This document shows, piece after piece, positions 13,253 through 13,904 of a DNA stretch of 13,904 bases. The position numbers were made by a program, and so were the translations under genes. A model generated the notes under the pieces. The model was not told the DNA's origin. It saw only the letters and a program-made list of their open reading frames with translations, and did not search any database. Positions within the stretch are counted from its first letter, which is position 1. The number at the start of each line of letters is the position of its first letter. Source of the DNA: Alphaproteobacteria bacterium (GTDB taxonomy: Bacteria > Pseudomonadota > Alphaproteobacteria > Rickettsiales > RI-342); contig JADZBT010000028.1 of assembly GCA_020851915.1 (NCBI GenBank), positions 1 to 13,904 of the forward strand, in the 5' to 3' direction.

Positions 13253-13904
13253 ATGAGATACGAGCCGAATATTGTAAAGACAGCAAGGAACGCGGGGTTC
13301 ACCCTGCTGGAGCTCTCGATCGTCATCATCATCATTTCGATGATCGCGTCGGCGGGGCTGACGCTCGGCATCAAGCGCACGGAAGGCTCCAAGAAAGAGA
13401 TCACCCAGCAGCGCATGGATAAGATAGAGGATGCCATCGGCGCGTTCCTTGTCCGTAACGGTTGCCTCCCCTGCCCGGCGGACGGGAGCCTTGCGGTCAG
13501 CGATGCCAGCTTCGGTATCGGCGATGCGGTGGCTCCCTGCACTGCCTGCACCACCAACGTGATCGCCACCGTACCGCCTATTTCAGCGGGCACGGTTCCC
13601 ATCGTCGACCTGCAGCTGTCCGACGAATATATGTTCGATGGCTGGGGGCGGCGCTTCACCTATGTGATCGAGCCTACGTTCGCTACTACGGCGGGATTCG
13701 CGGAGGCCAATATGGGGGCATGGGGCACGAAGAATGGCGCCATCAAGGTATTCGCGCGCGGCGATGACTCCACCACGCCGCCGGAACGCACCAACGCGGC
13801 GGTGGCCGTGCTGGTAAGCCACGGCGACAACGGCCATGGCGCGTGGCTGAAGGACGGCGGGGCCAACGTGCGGTTCGATAGCGGATCCACCGACGTAGCG
13901 GAGC
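13253..13904 (+). CDS. Second large type IV prepilin, paralogue of the first (runs off the right edge)
   Basis: The frame starting at the ATG at 13253-13255 is open to the window end (217 codons visible). It begins with a 15-residue leader ending NAG|FTLLELSIVIIIISMIAS, a class III prepilin signal with the +5 glutamate (Glu20). The rest parallels the first pilin in the same order: LPCPADGSL, then VPIVDLQLSDEYMFDGW, RFTYVI, AVLVSHGDNGHGAW and a closing DGGA segment. Visible cysteines are GCLPC and CTAC. It starts 10 bp after the first pilin's stop with only a weak ribosome site, so the two are probably co-transcribed. A tandem duplication followed by divergence is the likely origin. Its C-terminus cannot be seen. 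Confidence 0.87.
   Translation, partial: MRYEPNIVKTARNAGFTLLELSIVIIIISMIASAGLTLGIKRTEGSKKEITQQRMDKIEDAIGAFLVRNGCLPCPADGSLAVSDASFGIGDAVAPCTACTTNVIATVPPISAGTVPIVDLQLSDEYMFDGWGRRFTYVIEPTFATTAGFAEANMGAWGTKNGAIKVFARGDDSTTPPERTNAAVAVLVSHGDNGHGAWLKDGGANVRFDSGSTDVAE

Noticed and set aside
12496..13659. 387-codon minus-strand frame opposite both pilins
   Set aside because: Antisense to two prepilins with clear signal peptides; the translation is low-complexity Ile/Arg/Gly.
1..13904. tRNA, rRNA, CRISPR array or insertion sequence
   Set aside because: I see no cloverleaf-like tRNA segment, no regularly spaced direct repeats, and no transposase or integrase motif.

Overview
The window looks like chromosomal DNA of a GC-rich alphaproteobacterium (about 60% GC by eye). 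The gene order rpmH-rnpA-yidD-yidC-engB-argB is a conserved alphaproteobacterial arrangement. The histidine kinase has the PleC/DivJ/PdhS-type phosphoacceptor helix typical of that class. TAA, TAG and TGA all serve as stops. I cannot name the species. The presence of an MshL-like pilus secretin and large pilins would fit a predatory or surface-attached lineage, but that is a guess.

Layout. (1) Bases 1-3457, minus strand: a tightly packed operon read right to left, rpmH (44 aa, short and easily missed), rnpA, yidD, yidC, engB and the start of argB, with gaps of 1-16 bp. A very good sigma70-like promoter sits at 3550-3578. (2) Bases 3458-3759: a divergent control region with one promoter facing each way. 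(3) Bases 3760-6570, plus strand: a membrane sensor histidine kinase overlapping panB (pantothenate synthesis) by an ATGA junction. The kinase frame is broken by one extra C in a run of nine at 4949-4957. (4) Bases 6573-6647: a double-hairpin palindromic repeat filling the gap between convergent genes. (5) Bases 6648-9199, minus strand: a membrane-anchored AraC-type regulator, an unknown 218-aa protein whose end appears cut by a TAG codon, and an ABC-2 type permease. (6) Bases 9214-12097, minus strand: an MshL-type outer-membrane secretin and a prepilin peptidase. (7) Bases 12241-13904, plus strand: two tandem, related, unusually large prepilins; the second runs off the window.

How they work together. 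Block 1 makes the last ribosomal protein L34, the RNase P protein and the YidC insertion machinery, with EngB for ribosome assembly and ArgB for arginine synthesis. Blocks 6 and 7 form one side of a type IV pilus locus: the peptidase trims the pilins and the secretin lets the fibre through the outer membrane. The permease directly follows the secretin and the 218-aa gene overlaps the permease, so these two unknowns may belong to the pilus operon. The most notable points are the C9 frameshift in the kinase, the TAG that interrupts an otherwise continuous reading frame at 7770-7772, the secretin-permease linkage, and the paired large pilins with a shared C-terminal motif set.
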